The notes below the pieces were generated by a model. That model did not search any database and had not been told where the DNA came from. It worked only from the letters and a program-made list of their open reading frames with translations. Both the position numbers and the translations under genes were made by a program. 64,000 nucleotides of DNA from contig NC_079212.1 of the NCBI RefSeq assembly GCF_029633865.1, positions 148,006,541 to 148,070,540 of the forward strand, read 5' to 3'. Source of the stretch: Lampris incognitus (lineage: Eukaryota > Chordata > Actinopteri > Lampriformes > Lampridae). Shown here one piece after another: positions 10,839 to 21,483 of this stretch. Positions within the stretch are counted from its first letter, which is position 1. Every line of letters starts with the position of its first letter.

Positions 10839-10959
10839 AAACCTCTCCTTGAAAAAATGCCATCAGGAAGCAGACTCAGACATACGGATAAACTCGAACA
10901 AGAATTCTGTAATATGAACACAAACAGGCTGTTGAGAAGGCAGGACACCTACAGGGAAC

Positions 10960-12115
10960 AACAATGAATCCAACGTACCATCACTCGCTGACCACAGCTC
11001 ATTCACCAGAGAGCTCAGCACTTTTTTTTTGTGTGCCCACTTTGACACCTACAACTGCTTCAAAGAATGTGAGAGACTACTAAGAACCCTGCCCCACCTA
11101 ACCCTCAGCAGACACACCCCACCCTCCTCACAGAGGACGACAACCAGCGGCACCTGTCAAGCTGCAAGGCTGGTAAGGCCCTGGGTCCAGATGGCATTCC
11201 AGGATGGATGCTGAAGACATGCTATGGAACTCGTCCCTGTCTTCCACTCCATCTTCACTGAATCCCTCCAGACTGCATCAGTACCCGTTCTCTGGAAAAC
11301 GTCCACCATCATAGCAGTCCCTGAGAAACCCCGCCCCTCTGAGCCGAACCACTACAGACTGGTAATGAAATGCTTTGTAAAACTGGTGTTAAATTCATCC
11401 TCCCTGTTGTCAGCCCACAAGTACACCCCCACCAATTTGCATATAAAGCCAAGGAGGAACGGAGGATGCTGTGGCATCCCAGATAGCAAAATGGCTGTGG
11501 CCCGGACCCATCCCACATCTGACACTTCATCCAGCCCACATACCACGTGGAATGATGGCACTTGGGCAGTTCGCTCCTGTTTGCCAGATCCGGGCCAGAA
11601 CCAAGCCATAGCAATGCCGCATGTGCCACATATTTGCCAAAGGTGGTCTATGTTTGTTTTGTGATATTTGGGCCATATTCACCATTTACCACACGGGCCA
11701 CTTCAGGGTCACATCCAGATTACATGTTGTCCAGAGCACCGCATCTTTACCAAAAAGGCCCGGATGTGATTTGGCATATTTGGGCCATATTTGCTGTTAT
11801 ACATGTGGGCCACTTCAGGCTCCCATCCATTTTGTCAGGTCCAGAAGAAGGCCGTCAGTGCCGCATCATTGCCTGAAGTGACCCACATCCGGATGCTATG
11901 TGGGATATGTCCTCCATACCCTCGCTCAGCACCTGGACTCCCCTGGCATGGTGGCCAGGGGAGTCCAGGGAAGTCATTGACTTTAGCGCTGCCTTCAGCC
12001 CCATACAATGCTACCAGATGATCAGCAAACTCCACCATCTCAATGTCCCCCCTCCCCTCATTCACTGGGTGCACAGTTTCCTCAATAACAGACCCCTTAT
12101 GTTGTTTGTGATGAG
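10960..12115 (+). mobile_element. Jockey/L2-like LINE fragment (RT N-terminal part)
   Basis: Translations show an RT linker and early RT motifs, such as ALGPDGIPG, VPVFHSIFTESLQTA, VPEKPRP and, after an interruption, VIDFSAAF with IHWVHSFLNNRPL. Frameshifts break it. A MITE-like element (11475-11912) splits it between the YKA(K) region and the IDFSAAF motif. The family resembles the longer LINE at 52-56 kb. Confidence 0.75.
11475..11912 (+). mobile_element. About 440-bp non-autonomous element with CCCAGATAGC termini
   Basis: It starts at CCCAGATAGCAAAATGGC and ends near GGATGCTATGTGGGA. An inverted homologue lies at 51788-52225. Repeated words (GGGCCATATT, CACATGTGGGCCACTTC-like) occur inside. 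There is no coding potential. It interrupts a LINE RT frame, so it inserted after that LINE. Confidence 0.7.
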
Positions 12116-12326
12116 TAATTTCATTATTTAAACCACATTGCTGAGCACATCTTTGTTTCCCTGTTGTGCGTGTCAGACACTTCATGATTGGTTATGAACG
12201 TACACAGAGGTAAAGTTTGTAATTATTTTGTATTTAGGAAATCTGTTTATCAATTTTTTCACGTATGCTTTTTTCTCTAAAAGAACCCCTTGTGCATTTT
12301 AACAGAAACTTGATTAATCAGACAAT
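12116..12326. other. Unassigned spacer
   Basis: No feature was recognised between the LINE fragment and the SINE. Confidence 0.3.
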
Positions 12327-12529
12327 CTAGTACGGCCAATTCATCTGACCTACATGTGTTTGGACTGTGGGAGGAAACCAGAGCACCCGGAGGAAACCCA
12401 CACAGACACGGGGAGAACATGCAAACTCCACACAGAGGACGACCCCAAGGTTGGACTACCCCGGGGCTCGAACCCAGGACCTTCTTGCTGTGAGGCAACA
12501 GTGCTAACCACTGCGCCACCGTGCTGCCA
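12327..12529 (-). mobile_element. SINE family B fragment
   Basis: On the minus strand it has GGTGGCGCAGTGGTTAGCAC (A box) and GGGTTCGAGCCCC (B box), then GTTTGCATGTTCTCCCCGTG and GGTTTCCTCCGGGTGCTC. Other copies lie at 16680-16895, 50033-50403, 51143-51440 and 56428-56794. Confidence 0.85.
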
Positions 12530-12649
12530 TGTAATTGATCATTGGATTCAACTAGAGCAGACACACCCAGGCTGGATGACTGCCAGCCCTGTTGAATCTA
12601 AACACGACTTATACAGGACGTTACCACCCATGTGAAGTAGGCTACAAGG

Positions 12650-13030
12650 TCTCAACAAGCAGAACACTATGCCGCCATCAAAAGAATGTTTGGAAGAGAT
12701 GAGAAAAAGAGTCGGTGAGATACATCAGCCTGGAAAGGGTTACAAAGCCATTTCTAAGGCTCTGGGACTCCGGTGAACCACAGTGAGAGCCACTGTCTCC
12801 GAATGGAGAAAACTTGGAACAGTGGAAAACTTGGAACAGTGGAGAATCTTCCAAGGAGTGGTCGGCCTACCAACATTCCTCCAAGGGTGCAGCAACCACT
12901 CATCCAGGGAAGTCACAAAAAAAAAAAAAACCCAAGAAACCATCCAAAGAAATGCAGGCCTCTCTAGCCTCAGCTAAGGTCCTCGTCCATGATTTGACAT
13001 AAAAAAAAACGAGACTGGGCAAAAAATGGT
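12650..13030 (+). pseudogene. Tc1-like transposase, 5' half
   Basis: Tc1 transposases cut and paste DNA at TA sites. The translated pieces GKGYKAISKALGL, TVENLPRSGRPTNIPPR and LASAKVLVHD match the paired HTH region of a Tc1-like transposase. It has a stop after LGLR, frame changes and a local duplication of GGAAAACTTGGAACAGT. The frame stops at about 13030, where a LINE tail is inserted, and resumes at 14084. Confidence 0.8.
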
Positions 13031-14083
13031 GTGGGAACTGCACCTCTCAAGACCAAAAAGCCCTGCAGAGAGTGATATGGTTGGCTGAGTTTACCCCTGG
13101 GACCACATACACCCCCCTACATTCACCCTCCTACATACACCAGCAGTGCAGGACCAAGTTCAGGTTGTATTATTTGTCAAATGCAAAACAACACAGCGTG
13201 GCAGACATTGCTGACAGTGAAATTATGTAATGCTTTGGCATCAGTTCAACCTCAAAAAGCTGAAGAATATGACATAACAGATTAAGTTAAAACAAAAAAA
13301 ATATCTAAAAATTGACAAAAAATATAAAATTATAAAATGTGCAGTCAGTATGAGCAGTTAAAAACTACAAATAACTACAAATAAGCCCAAATTCATGGTG
13401 TTTACAACTTAGATTTAAACAAACGTCACATTGAATTTGAAATTAACAGTTGACATGGAAATGTAACAGTATATACAGAGGTATGTAGTTGTAATATGTT
13501 AAATGTATCTGTACATGGTGCAGGAGTGGTGTGGCAGAAAGAGAGTAGTGCAGAATAAAGTGAAGTGTGTTGCGGAAGAGAGAAAGCTAGAGACGACCAG
13601 GCCTAGAAGAATTGTTATAAATCCCCACCATCCCAATAAGGGACTGTTTAAGCCGTTGTGGTCAGGCACATGCCTCCACAGCCACAAGGCCAGCACAGAG
13701 AGACTCGGAAGGAGTTTATTTCCCCAGACCATACGGGTATTTAACACCATATATGAGAACAATAAGATAGATAACTGTGTATACATACAAAGAACTGTAA
13801 CTACTGCCATTTTTCCTATGATACTTTCTTTCAGATAAATTTTTCCTATGATACTTTCTTTCAGATACGTTTTTCAAATTTGTACATTATTTATATATTT
13901 GTATATAGATACTTATCAGTGTAATACCTTCTGTGTAATCCCCGGATTTTTAACTTTTAAAATTTTATTCCTATCTTCTTCTGCTTCTTCTTGTTGCACA
14001 GTTTGAAGTTTGCCAAAAAAAATCTTCACTGCTCATTGTACTTGTACGATAAGTAGGTGACAAATAAACTTTTGAAACTGGCA
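13031..14083 (+). mobile_element. 5'-truncated LINE 3' end inserted in the Tc1 gene
   Basis: The insert separates GLGKKW-like and GIRGRVAR parts of the Tc1 transposase. Near 13600-13740 it translates to a LINE C-terminal tail (NKGLFKPLWSG, SHKASTERLGRSLFPQT). It ends in an AAATAAACTTTTGAAAC tail. The AT-rich middle (13150-13490) has no recognised coding sequence. Confidence 0.65.
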
Positions 14084-14590
14084 TTCGTGGGAGAGTTGCA
14101 AGGCACAAACCATTGCTAACAAACAATACTGCTCGTCTCACATTTGCAGAAAAGCACATTGATAACCACTAAGCCTTTTGGGATAATGTTCCGTGGACAG
14201 ACGAGTCAAATGAAGAACTTTTTTGGAAGACATTGGTCCCATTTTTTTCTGGCGTAAAGCAAACATAGCACTTTGCAATAAGAACATCATACCAACAGTC
14301 AAACGTGGTGGTGGTAGTGTGATGTTTTGCTGCCTCAGGGCCTGGAAGACTTGCCATCATTGAAGGAACCATGAATTCTGCTCTCTACCAGATAATTCTG
14401 AAGGAGAATGTCTGGTCAACAGTCTGATCTGAAGCTGAAGAGTAATTGGGTTATGCAGCAGGACAATGATCCAAAGACAAGAGCAAGTCCACCTCAGAAT
14501 AGCTCAAAAGAAACAAAATTAAGGTTCTCTGTGGCCTAGTCAAGGTCCCAACTTCAACCTCATCGAGATGCTGTCGCAGGACCTTAAAGG
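14084..14590 (+). pseudogene. Tc1-like transposase, 3' half
   Basis: It resumes with GIRGRVARHKPLLT-like codons and then the catalytic core: a WTDES-like motif (PWTDES), VKRGGGSVMF-like in another frame, and QQDNDPK-like sequence. Several stops and shifts disable it. The C-terminal DLNPIE region is scrambled (FNLIEMLSQ-like). Confidence 0.75.
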
Positions 14591-14635
14591 AGCAGTTCAT
14601 GTTTGAAAACACTCCAATGTTGCTGATTTACAGTC

Positions 14636-16300
14636 ATCATCGTCATTATCATCATCATCATCATCGGCGGTCACTTGAAGCGAGTATGACTGTCCTCTCT
14701 GTTGGGTTGTCTACTTGTGGATCTTCAGATGGCTGTAGAGGCCAATCCGCGATCCACATGCTTTGGTGACATGTGGACAGGAGAAAGTGGTGGTGGTTGA
14801 GCCTTTTTCTCTTTCTCTTTGCAATGCTGTCACTTTTTCTCTGGGGCACAGTGGAGTTCAATTTCATGATGTGCAGCTCTTTCCTGAACAGATTTCTTCC
14901 AGGAGCATCTATCCAGTGTAATGTGATCCCAGTTGCTCGATGTGATGTTGAATTTCTTCAGACTGGTCTTGAAATTGTCTTTGAAATGTTTCTTTTGCCC
15001 ACCGGGAGCTCGCTGACCTTCCCTCAGCTGGGAGTACAGGACCTGTTTGGGGAGACGTGTGTTGGACATGCGGATGAGATGGCCTGTCCATTGGAGTTGG
15101 TGCTGCATTATTGTGGTGGTGATGCTAGTCATGTTGGCTTCTTCCAGAAAGCTGATGTTGGTGCATCTGTTCTCCCAGCTGATCCTCAGGATCTTTCATA
15201 AGGACCTTTGGTGGTATTGTTCCAGGGCTCTCAGGTGCCTGCTCTAGGTGGTCCATGACTCTGCTCCATACAGCAGGGTGGGGAGAACCACAGCTCTGTA
15301 GACCAGGAGTTTTGTAGTTTTGTTTGGGCCTTTAGGTCTGTCTTCAAAGACTCTTTTACCGAGTTTGGCGCAAGCACCACTGGCACAACTCAGGCGACGG
15401 TTGACCTCAGAGTCGATGTCAGCTTTTGAGGAGAGAAGGCTGCCGAGATAGGGGAAGTGATCAACATTTTCAAGAATTTTGTTGTACACTTTTATGGTGG
15501 GCTGGGTAGATGGCTGGTTGGGAGGAGGTTGATATAGGACCTGGGTCTTCTTGGTGTTTAATGTTAGACCAAGAGCTCTGTATGCCTTGGCAAAGGCATG
15601 CAGAATGTCCTGGAGGTCTTCTGCAGAGTGTGCTGCAATGGCGTCTGTATACTGAAGCTCCATGATGGTGGTGTTGCAGACTTTGCTCTTGGCCTTGAAC
15701 TTATTAAGGTTGAAGAGCCTGCCATCAGTTCTGTATAGGATTGAGATCCCCCTGTGGAAGCTCTTCGCTAATGAGGTGGAGTATGGCAGCAATAAAGATG
15801 GCAAACAGGGTGGGTACGATGACACATCCCTGTTTGACCCCTGTTTCCATAGTGAAGGGCTCTGACTCACAACTGCTGTTGCTGAGCACTGTGGCTGACA
15901 TGCAGAAGCCCCAATATTCTGATGTATATTTGTCAGAGCAGCCATGTCTTGATAGTATGCTCCACAGAGCCTGGCGATCACAGTGTCAAAGGCCTTTGTC
16001 AGGTCTATGAAAGGCTGCCTTTGTTCACGGTATTTTTCTGGAGTTGGTGTGCAGTAAATAAATATCATGTCTGCTGTACCTTGGGATGGGCGGAAGCCAC
16101 ACTGAGATTCGAGGAATACTTCCTTGGCCAGTGGTAGCAGTCGGTTTGCGGGAATGCGAGCGAGGACTTTGCCTGTTGTTGACAGAAGTGAGATGCCCCT
16201 GTAGTATCCACATTCAATTCTTGACTGGGCTGTACGCTCCTTACGGCTGCCACTGAACCAACTGGATGGTGAAACGTAACGGATGTAAAATATGTGCATC
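14636..16300 (-). pseudogene. LINE reverse transcriptase, C-terminal half (unassigned clade)
   Basis: A 351-codon open stretch (15244-16299) reads, on the minus strand, CGYYRGISLLSTTGKVLARI, SQCGFRPSQGTADMIF, FIDLTKAFDTV, ISILYRTDGRLFNLNKFKAK and MELQYTDAIAAHSAEDLQ. The catalytic YADD box has become YTDA and part of the palm domain is deleted. The C-terminal domain continues to 14830 (QLQWTGHLIRM, GGQKKHFKDN). It ends at a (GAT)n-type tail at 14636-14665. No upstream endonuclease is present. Confidence 0.8.
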
Positions 16301-16340
16301 GAGTTTACATTCTGAGCTAGGCTACTACTTCAGTTTTGGT

Positions 16341-16487
16341 GAGGATGGCTGAACGTGAGCAACTGAAGTTGGATACAATCCGACCGGCCCCCTCTGGCTT
16401 AAAAGTCAGCGTATGGAAGCATTTTGCTTTCTATGAAGTGGAACAGAAAAGGGACCTGGACAAGAGCCACATTGTATGCAAGTTGTC
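16341..16487 (+). pseudogene. hAT (ZBED-type) transposase N-terminus, first BED copy
   Basis: MAEREQLKLD and then VWKHFAFYEVEQKRDLDKSH are the start of a ZBED-like hAT transposase: a BED zinc finger with CKL at its end. The sequence stops inside the finger, where a SINE-B composite begins. A second, diverged copy of the same finger starts right after the SINE. Confidence 0.75.
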
Positions 16488-16616
16488 AATCCATCCGTTA
16501 GCCGAATCGCTTATCCTGCTGTCAGGGTCACGGGGATGCTGGATTCTCTCCAAGCAGTCATCGGGCAGCAGGCTGGGAGACACCCTGGACAGGACACGAG
16601 GCCATCACACAGGGCC

Positions 16617-16657
<41 letters not shown>

Positions 16658-16895
16658 ACATTCACACCTAGGGGCAATGTAGTACGGCCGATCCACCTGA
16701 CCTACATGTCTTTGGACTGTGGGAGGAAACCGGAGCACCCGAAGGAAACCCACGCCGCAGACATGGGGAGAACATGCAAACTCCACACAGAGGACGACCC
16801 AGGACGACCCCCCAAGGTTGGACTACCGCGGAGCTTGAACCCAGAACCTTCTTGCTGTGAGGCCACCGCGCTAACCACTGCACCACCGTGCCGCA
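16488..16895 (-). mobile_element. SINE family B composite with internal (CA)n
   Basis: The minus strand runs from a tRNA-like head (16895, GGTGGTGCAGTGGTTAGCGC) through GTTTGCATGTTCTCCCC and CTAGGTGTGAATGTG to a (GT)n tract (16617-16660) and a tail with CCTGTCCAGGGTGTCTCCC and GGATAAGCGATTCG. It interrupts the hAT BED region. Confidence 0.8.
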
Positions 16896-17400
16896 TATGG
16901 AAGCATTTTGGCTTCTCTGAAGTTGAAGGGAAAAGGGACCTGGACAAGAGCCACATTATATGCAAGTTGTGTCTAACTAAATAAAATATTTTGGGAACAC
17001 AACAAACGAAAAACCATATTTCATGTTTCCATCCGGAGTTGGGGGAAAAACAGCCGGTTGTAGTTGCTGCTAACCAGAGAACAATTGAACAAGTGATCAC
17101 GAAGTCCGTCGCAACTTTTACTGCAAATGATTTGTTCCCCTACTCAGTCATTGAGAACCAGGGCTGTCACGCTATGCTGCACACTTTGGAGCCGAGATAC
17201 AACATCCCATCTTGACATTTTTTCACCGACACAGCAATACTCACACTCTGCAACGAAACCAAAACCAAAGTCATGGAGTCACTGAGGAAAGCGGGTAGGA
17301 TAGCGATAACTTGTGATGTGTGGACGTCCACTGCTACAGAATCTTGTGTCACCGTAACTGTGCACTTTATTGCTGGGGACTGGCAGCTTGTGTCTCATGT
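16896..17400 (+). pseudogene. hAT (ZBED-type) transposase fragment, second BED copy and onward
   Basis: It reads WKHFGFSEVEGKRDLDKSHI, CKLCLTK, then, after a frameshift, FHPELGEKQPVVVAANQRTI, ENQGCHAMLHTLEPRYNIPS, TKVMESLRKAGRIAI and TCDVWTSTATES. The order matches ZBED1-like hAT transposases up to the first catalytic Asp region (CDVWTS). The rest of the RNase-H-like core and the dimerisation domain are missing. Confidence 0.8.
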
Positions 17401-17597
17401 GCAGGGGATATAGTTACTGCACAGCGGAGCATGTAGACCAATTTCATGTTCTTACACAAAAACCTACACATTCCAGCATCACCAGCTCAACACATTTGCT
17501 ATGTTGCACTTCCATGATTTCATTGTGGCCTATTCTTTGGATTTTCTCCATTATTTATTGTTTTATCACATATTCCACAGAAAGCGTTAGTTTTGGG
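17401..17597. other. Unassigned flank
   Basis: AT-rich sequence between the hAT remnant and a SINE. No feature was recognised. Confidence 0.3.
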
Positions 17598-18040
17598 TGT
17601 CCGTCTGGGTAGCGTAGTGGTCTATTCCATTGCCAATCAACACAAGGGATCGGCGGTTCGAATCCCCGTGTTACCTCCGACTTGGTCGGGTGTCCCTACA
17701 GACACAATTGGCCGTGTCTGCAGGTGGGAAGCCGGGTGTGGGGATGTGTCCTGGTTGCTGCACTAGTGCCTCCTGTGGTTGGTCGGGGCGCCTGTTCTGG
17801 GGGGGAGGGGGAACTGGGGGGCATAACATGATCCTCCAATGCGCTACGTCCCCCTGGTGAAACGCCTCACTGTCAGGTGAAAAGAAGTGGCTGGCGACTC
17901 CACGTGTATGGGAGGAGACGTGGTAGTCTGCAGCCCTCCCTGGATTGGCAGAGGGGGAGGAGCAGCAACTGGGACGGCTCAGAAGGGTGGGGTAATTGGC
18001 CAAGTACAATTGGGGAGAGAAAAAAAAGGGGGGGGGGATC
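17598..18040 (+). mobile_element. SINE family A, full-length copy
   Basis: A tRNA-like head (GTCTGGGTAGCGTAGTGGTC, GCGGTTCGAATCCCCGTG) is followed by CTACAGACACAATTGGCCGT, GGCGCCTGTTCT, CTACGTCCCCCTGGTGAAAC and a GGGGAGAGAAAAAAAAGGGG tail. This is the best template in the window for the family; other copies are at 7885, 10493, 40306 (minus) and 46236. Confidence 0.9.
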
Positions 18041-18209
18041 CAAAAAAAGAAAAAGCCTCTGGTGTCACCGGAGTCTGCCAGTCACTGGATTTCCAGAGCT
18101 TCTGTGTCCAGCAAGAGTTCCTGAGCTCCGTCACCTCTCTTTGGGTGGAGCGAGCCACTCTTCTAGCTTTGCAGGTTACATAGTTCTGCCTGGCAAAAAA
18201 GGCTTTTTA
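18041..18209. other. Unassigned
   Basis: No feature was recognised. Confidence 0.3.
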
Positions 18210-18213
18210 TAAC

Positions 18214-18279
<66 letters not shown>

Positions 18280-18313
18280 GTGTGTGTATTTAAACGTGTG
18301 TGTGTGTGTGTGT
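18210..18313. repeat. Compound microsatellite (TA)n(CA)n...(GT)n
   Basis: TA repeats, then CA repeats, then ACGTGTGTGTATTTAAACG and GT repeats. The CA and GT blocks are inverted relative to each other. Confidence 0.95.
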
Positions 18314-18689
18314 GATATAGATTTTTGTTGTCGTGGCAGCAGTATCGCAAATGACATATTTTGATTTTGTGCAAAATATTTAATGAATCTGTTTCTGAAG
18401 ACTTTAAAAAAGAAGGGGAGGCCTGCACCCCTCGTGGTCCCTGGTGCTCCCCTGAGGAGGGGGGGCCCGGACCTCGGCTCTGGAAGCGCTGCGGGACTGT
18501 AGATCAGACTGGTGTGGTGTGGAATGTATTTGCGGTACATTCCTGAGGGCTCTGATAAGAATGAAGTCATCAGGCCGTGGGCCAGACGAAGCAAAACCAG
18601 GAACAGAAACTACAGGATGAAAGAATGAAAGGCAGGGAAGGGTGGAGAAAGAATGAAAGGCAGAGAAGGGTGGAGAAAACCCTCACATT

Positions 18690-18730
18690 CCTATTGGCTG
18701 TTGAATATTCAGGTCCTCTGTGATTGGCTG
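18690..18730 (-). promoter_or_regulatory. Two inverted CCAAT boxes upstream of lmcd1
   Basis: CTATTGGCTG (ATTGG at 18693-18697) and TGATTGGCTG (ATTGG at 18723-18727) are inverted CCAAT boxes 30 bp apart, about 0.5 kb before the lmcd1 ATG. Paired CCAAT boxes about three helical turns apart are a known NF-Y arrangement. No TATA box is clear. Promoter use is inference. Confidence 0.5.
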
Positions 18731-18764
18731 GCAGTGGGTAATGTAGGGAATCCCACAAGGATTT

Positions 18765-18830
18765 CTCTGTCTCTCTCTCTCTCTCTCTCTCCCTCTGCTA
18801 CTCTGTCTGTCTCTCCCTCTCTCTGAAAAC
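18765..18830. repeat. CT-rich microsatellite in the lmcd1 5' flank
   Basis: A (TC)n run followed by CTGTCTGTCTCTCCCTCTCTC. It lies between the CCAAT boxes and exon 1, in the probable core promoter or 5' UTR. Confidence 0.85.
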
Positions 18831-19235
18831 CAAAACAGGCCTTTCTGTCCAGACAGCCGGAGGGAGCCGCCAGTTAAAACCCCGGTGGAGTGGTCACCTG
18901 CGAGCCGAGGGTCTCCTTTCCAGATCAGAGGACAAGAGCAGAGCTTTACTGCTGTCCTCTGTAGAAAGAAGGCAACACTTTTTGTCGTTTTCTGTTCCAG
19001 ACAACTGGAGGAAATAGCTGGAAAGTGAACAGAGAGCCCGGGTCCCGGAACGTGGAGTCGATAGAAGGAGTCCAGGTGACTGAACCAGATCCAGATCCAG
19101 ATCCAGACCCTCCAGTTCCTTTCCGGTACGGCCCGAGGACTCAAACCGGCAGCGCTGTGTGGAAACGTTGACGTGTGGGACTGAACGGCTGTTTTTTCCA
19201 GAGAGAGGAGGCGAAGGACAGACCAGCCAGCTGAC

Positions 19236-19262
19236 ATGAACCTGACGGCAGCGATGGAGAAG
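19236..19262 (+). CDS. lmcd1: LIM and cysteine-rich domains 1, coding exon 1
   Basis: LMCD1 (dyxin) is a PET-LIM protein of muscle and other tissues, known as a co-regulator of GATA6 and of calcineurin signalling. This exon encodes nine residues, MNLTAAMEK, and ends at the donor AAG|GTAAGA (19263) in phase 0. The ATG has a G at -3. It was chosen because joining it to the exon at 41009 gives the short N-terminal helix plus Cys-rich start typical of LMCD1/TES. The preceding GC-rich 5' UTR and CCAAT boxes fit a first exon. The 5' UTR start is not determined, and intron 1 would be 21.7 kb. It is a short exon, so it is less certain than exons 2-5. Confidence 0.8.
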
Positions 19263-19539
19263 GTAAGAAGAAGCACTTCACACCAAACTGACCCCCTGCT
19301 CAGCCGACCCTCGGCCATGAAGGGACAGTTTGGGGTCCTTTAAACAAGAAAACAGAACACACAAAGCGGCCCGTTTACTGGGGACACCATCAGCAGTGTC
19401 GGTAGTTTTCTTTAATAATACTCATCATAAAACCACACCAAAGCCTCAATCCTCGAGCCCCTCATTTGGTCCTGTGAGACGACCGGTCAATAAGTAAACC
19501 TGACCTGCTGGAAGTCAGCGGACTGGCCTCAGCGGACGT

Positions 19540-20343
19540 GTTGACAGACAGGGGACATGTTGACACACAGGGGACATGTTGACAGACACGTGACATGTTG
19601 ACACACAGGTGACATGTTGACAGACAGGTGACATGTTGACAGACAGGTGATATGACCTTTGACGGACATATTGACAGACAGGGGACATGTTGACAGACAG
19701 GTGACATAACCTTTGATGGACATGTTGACAGACAGGGGACATGTTGACAGACAGTTGATATGTTGACAGACACGTGACATGTTGACAGACAGGGACATGT
19801 TGACACACAGGGGACATGTTGACACACAGGTGACATGTTGACAGACAGGGACATGTTGACAGACGGGACATGTTGACACACGGGACATGTTGACAGACAC
19901 GTGACATGTTGACAGACAGGGACATGTTGACAGACAGGGGATATGTTGACACACAGGGGACATGTTGACAGACATGTGACATGTTGACAGACAGGGGACA
20001 TGTTGACACACAGGTCACATGTTGACACAGGTCACATGTTGACAGACAGGGTACATGTTGACAGACATGTGACATGTTGACACACAGGTGACATGTTGAC
20101 AGACAGGGGACATGTTGACAGACACGTGACATGTTGACAGACAGGTGACATGACCTTTGACGGACATATTGACAGACAGGGGACATGTTGCCAGACAGGT
20201 GACATGACCTTTAACGGACATATTGACAGACAGGTGACATGTTGACAGACAGGTGACATAACCTTTGACGGACATGTTGACAGACAGGGGACATGTTGAC
20301 AGACAGGTGATATGTTGACAGACGGGTGACTTGACCTTTGACG
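19540..20343. repeat. 18/19-bp minisatellite, about 40 copies
   Basis: The unit is GACATGTTGACAGACAGGG with ACACAC/ACAGAC and GGGG/GGTG variants. Every few units a longer variant carries TGACCTTTGACGGACATATT. The minus-strand ORFs (repeated CQHVPCLS-like words) are artefacts. Confidence 0.95.
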
Positions 20344-20446
20344 GACACAGTGTTGTTGCTGTGGTGATGGGGGTGTTTGTTTCATGTTCCATGTGAGGCG
20401 TCCAGGTCCTCTTTGTGGAACATGACATCATTAATCACCCTGCTGT

Positions 20447-20818
20447 CCTCCAGTCCGGTGCTGGGGGATCAGCTCGCTGTCCTTCAGTCCGGTGCTGGGG
20501 GATCAGCTCGCTGTCCTTCAGTCCGGTGCTGGGGGATCAGCCCGCTTTCCTCCAGTCCGGTGCTGGGGGATCAGCCCGCTGTCCTTCAGTCCGGTGCTGG
20601 GGGATCAGCTCGCTGTCCTTCAGTCCGGTGCTGGGGGATCAGCCCGCTTTCCTCCAGTCCGGTGCTGGGGGATCAGCCCGCCGTCCTTCAGTCCGGTGCT
20701 GGGGGATCAGCCCGCTTTCCTCCAGTCCGGTGCTGGGGGATCAGCCCGCTGTCCTCCAGACCGGTGCTGGGGGATCAGCCCGCTGTCCTCCAGTCCGGTG
20801 CTGGGGGATCAGCCCGCT
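20447..20818. repeat. 35-bp minisatellite, about 10.6 copies
   Basis: The unit is CCAGTCCGGTGCTGGGGGAT, then CAGCYCGCTGTCCTT, highly conserved. Since 35 is not divisible by 3, all three forward frames stay open and read as the same shuffled peptide. Confidence 0.95.
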
Positions 20819-20954
20819 GAGCCCGGCTTCTGTTAGGCATCTCTGTTAAAGGTCAGAGAGCACAGGACGGAGTCACATGACATCACCTGTTAGTGTGTCG
20901 ACAAACGTAACTCCGATGGATTTACTGTTACACTCCTATTGTTCCAGAGTAGGG

Positions 20955-20979
20955 ACACAACACACACACACACACACAG
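20955..20979. repeat. (CA)n microsatellite
   Basis: A short pure CA run. Confidence 0.9.
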
Positions 20980-21049
20980 AACTGTACACGTTTAGCTTTG
21001 TCCATCACATCTCTGATGACCTGATTATACAACAGGTTTCACAAAATAG

Positions 21050-21483
21050 TTCTTTGTCGGTCTGGCCATCTGTCTTTTTTCCTGTCTCTCTGTCTTTCTG
21101 TCCATCTGTCTCACTGTCTGCCTGTGTCTCTTTGTCTGTCTTTCTCTCTGTCCATCTCTCTGTCCGTCTGTCTGCCTGTCTTTCTCTCTGTCTTTCTTTC
21201 TGTCTGCCTGCCTGTCTCTGTCTGTCTTTCTCCTTCTGTCTCTCTGTCAGTCTGTCCATCTCTCTGTCTTTCTGCCTGTCTCTCTGTCTTTCTCTGTTTG
21301 TCTGCCTGTCCGTCTGTCTCTCTGTCTGCCTGTCTGTCTGTCTCTCTGTCTGTCTCGCTCTGACTGTCTCTCTGTCTGCCTGTCTGTCTCTCTGTCCGTC
21401 TGGCAGTCTGTCTTTCTCTCCATCGTCTCTGTCCATTTGTCTCTCTCTGACTGTCTGTCTGTCTCTCTGTCTGCCTGTCTCTT
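21050..21483. repeat. (TCTG)n-rich imperfect microsatellite
   Basis: About 430 bp made of TCTGTCTGTC and TCTCTC words with interspersed CCA and GCC. It gives long Leu/Ser/Cys-rich and, on the other strand, Arg/Gln/Thr-rich ORFs that are not genes. Confidence 0.95.

Noticed and set aside
19462..20431. Cys-rich minus-strand ORFs (CQHVPCLST repeats, up to 223 codons) resembling a secreted Cys-rich protein
   Set aside because: The 18/19-bp minisatellite explains them, and three overlapping frames give shuffled versions of the same peptide.
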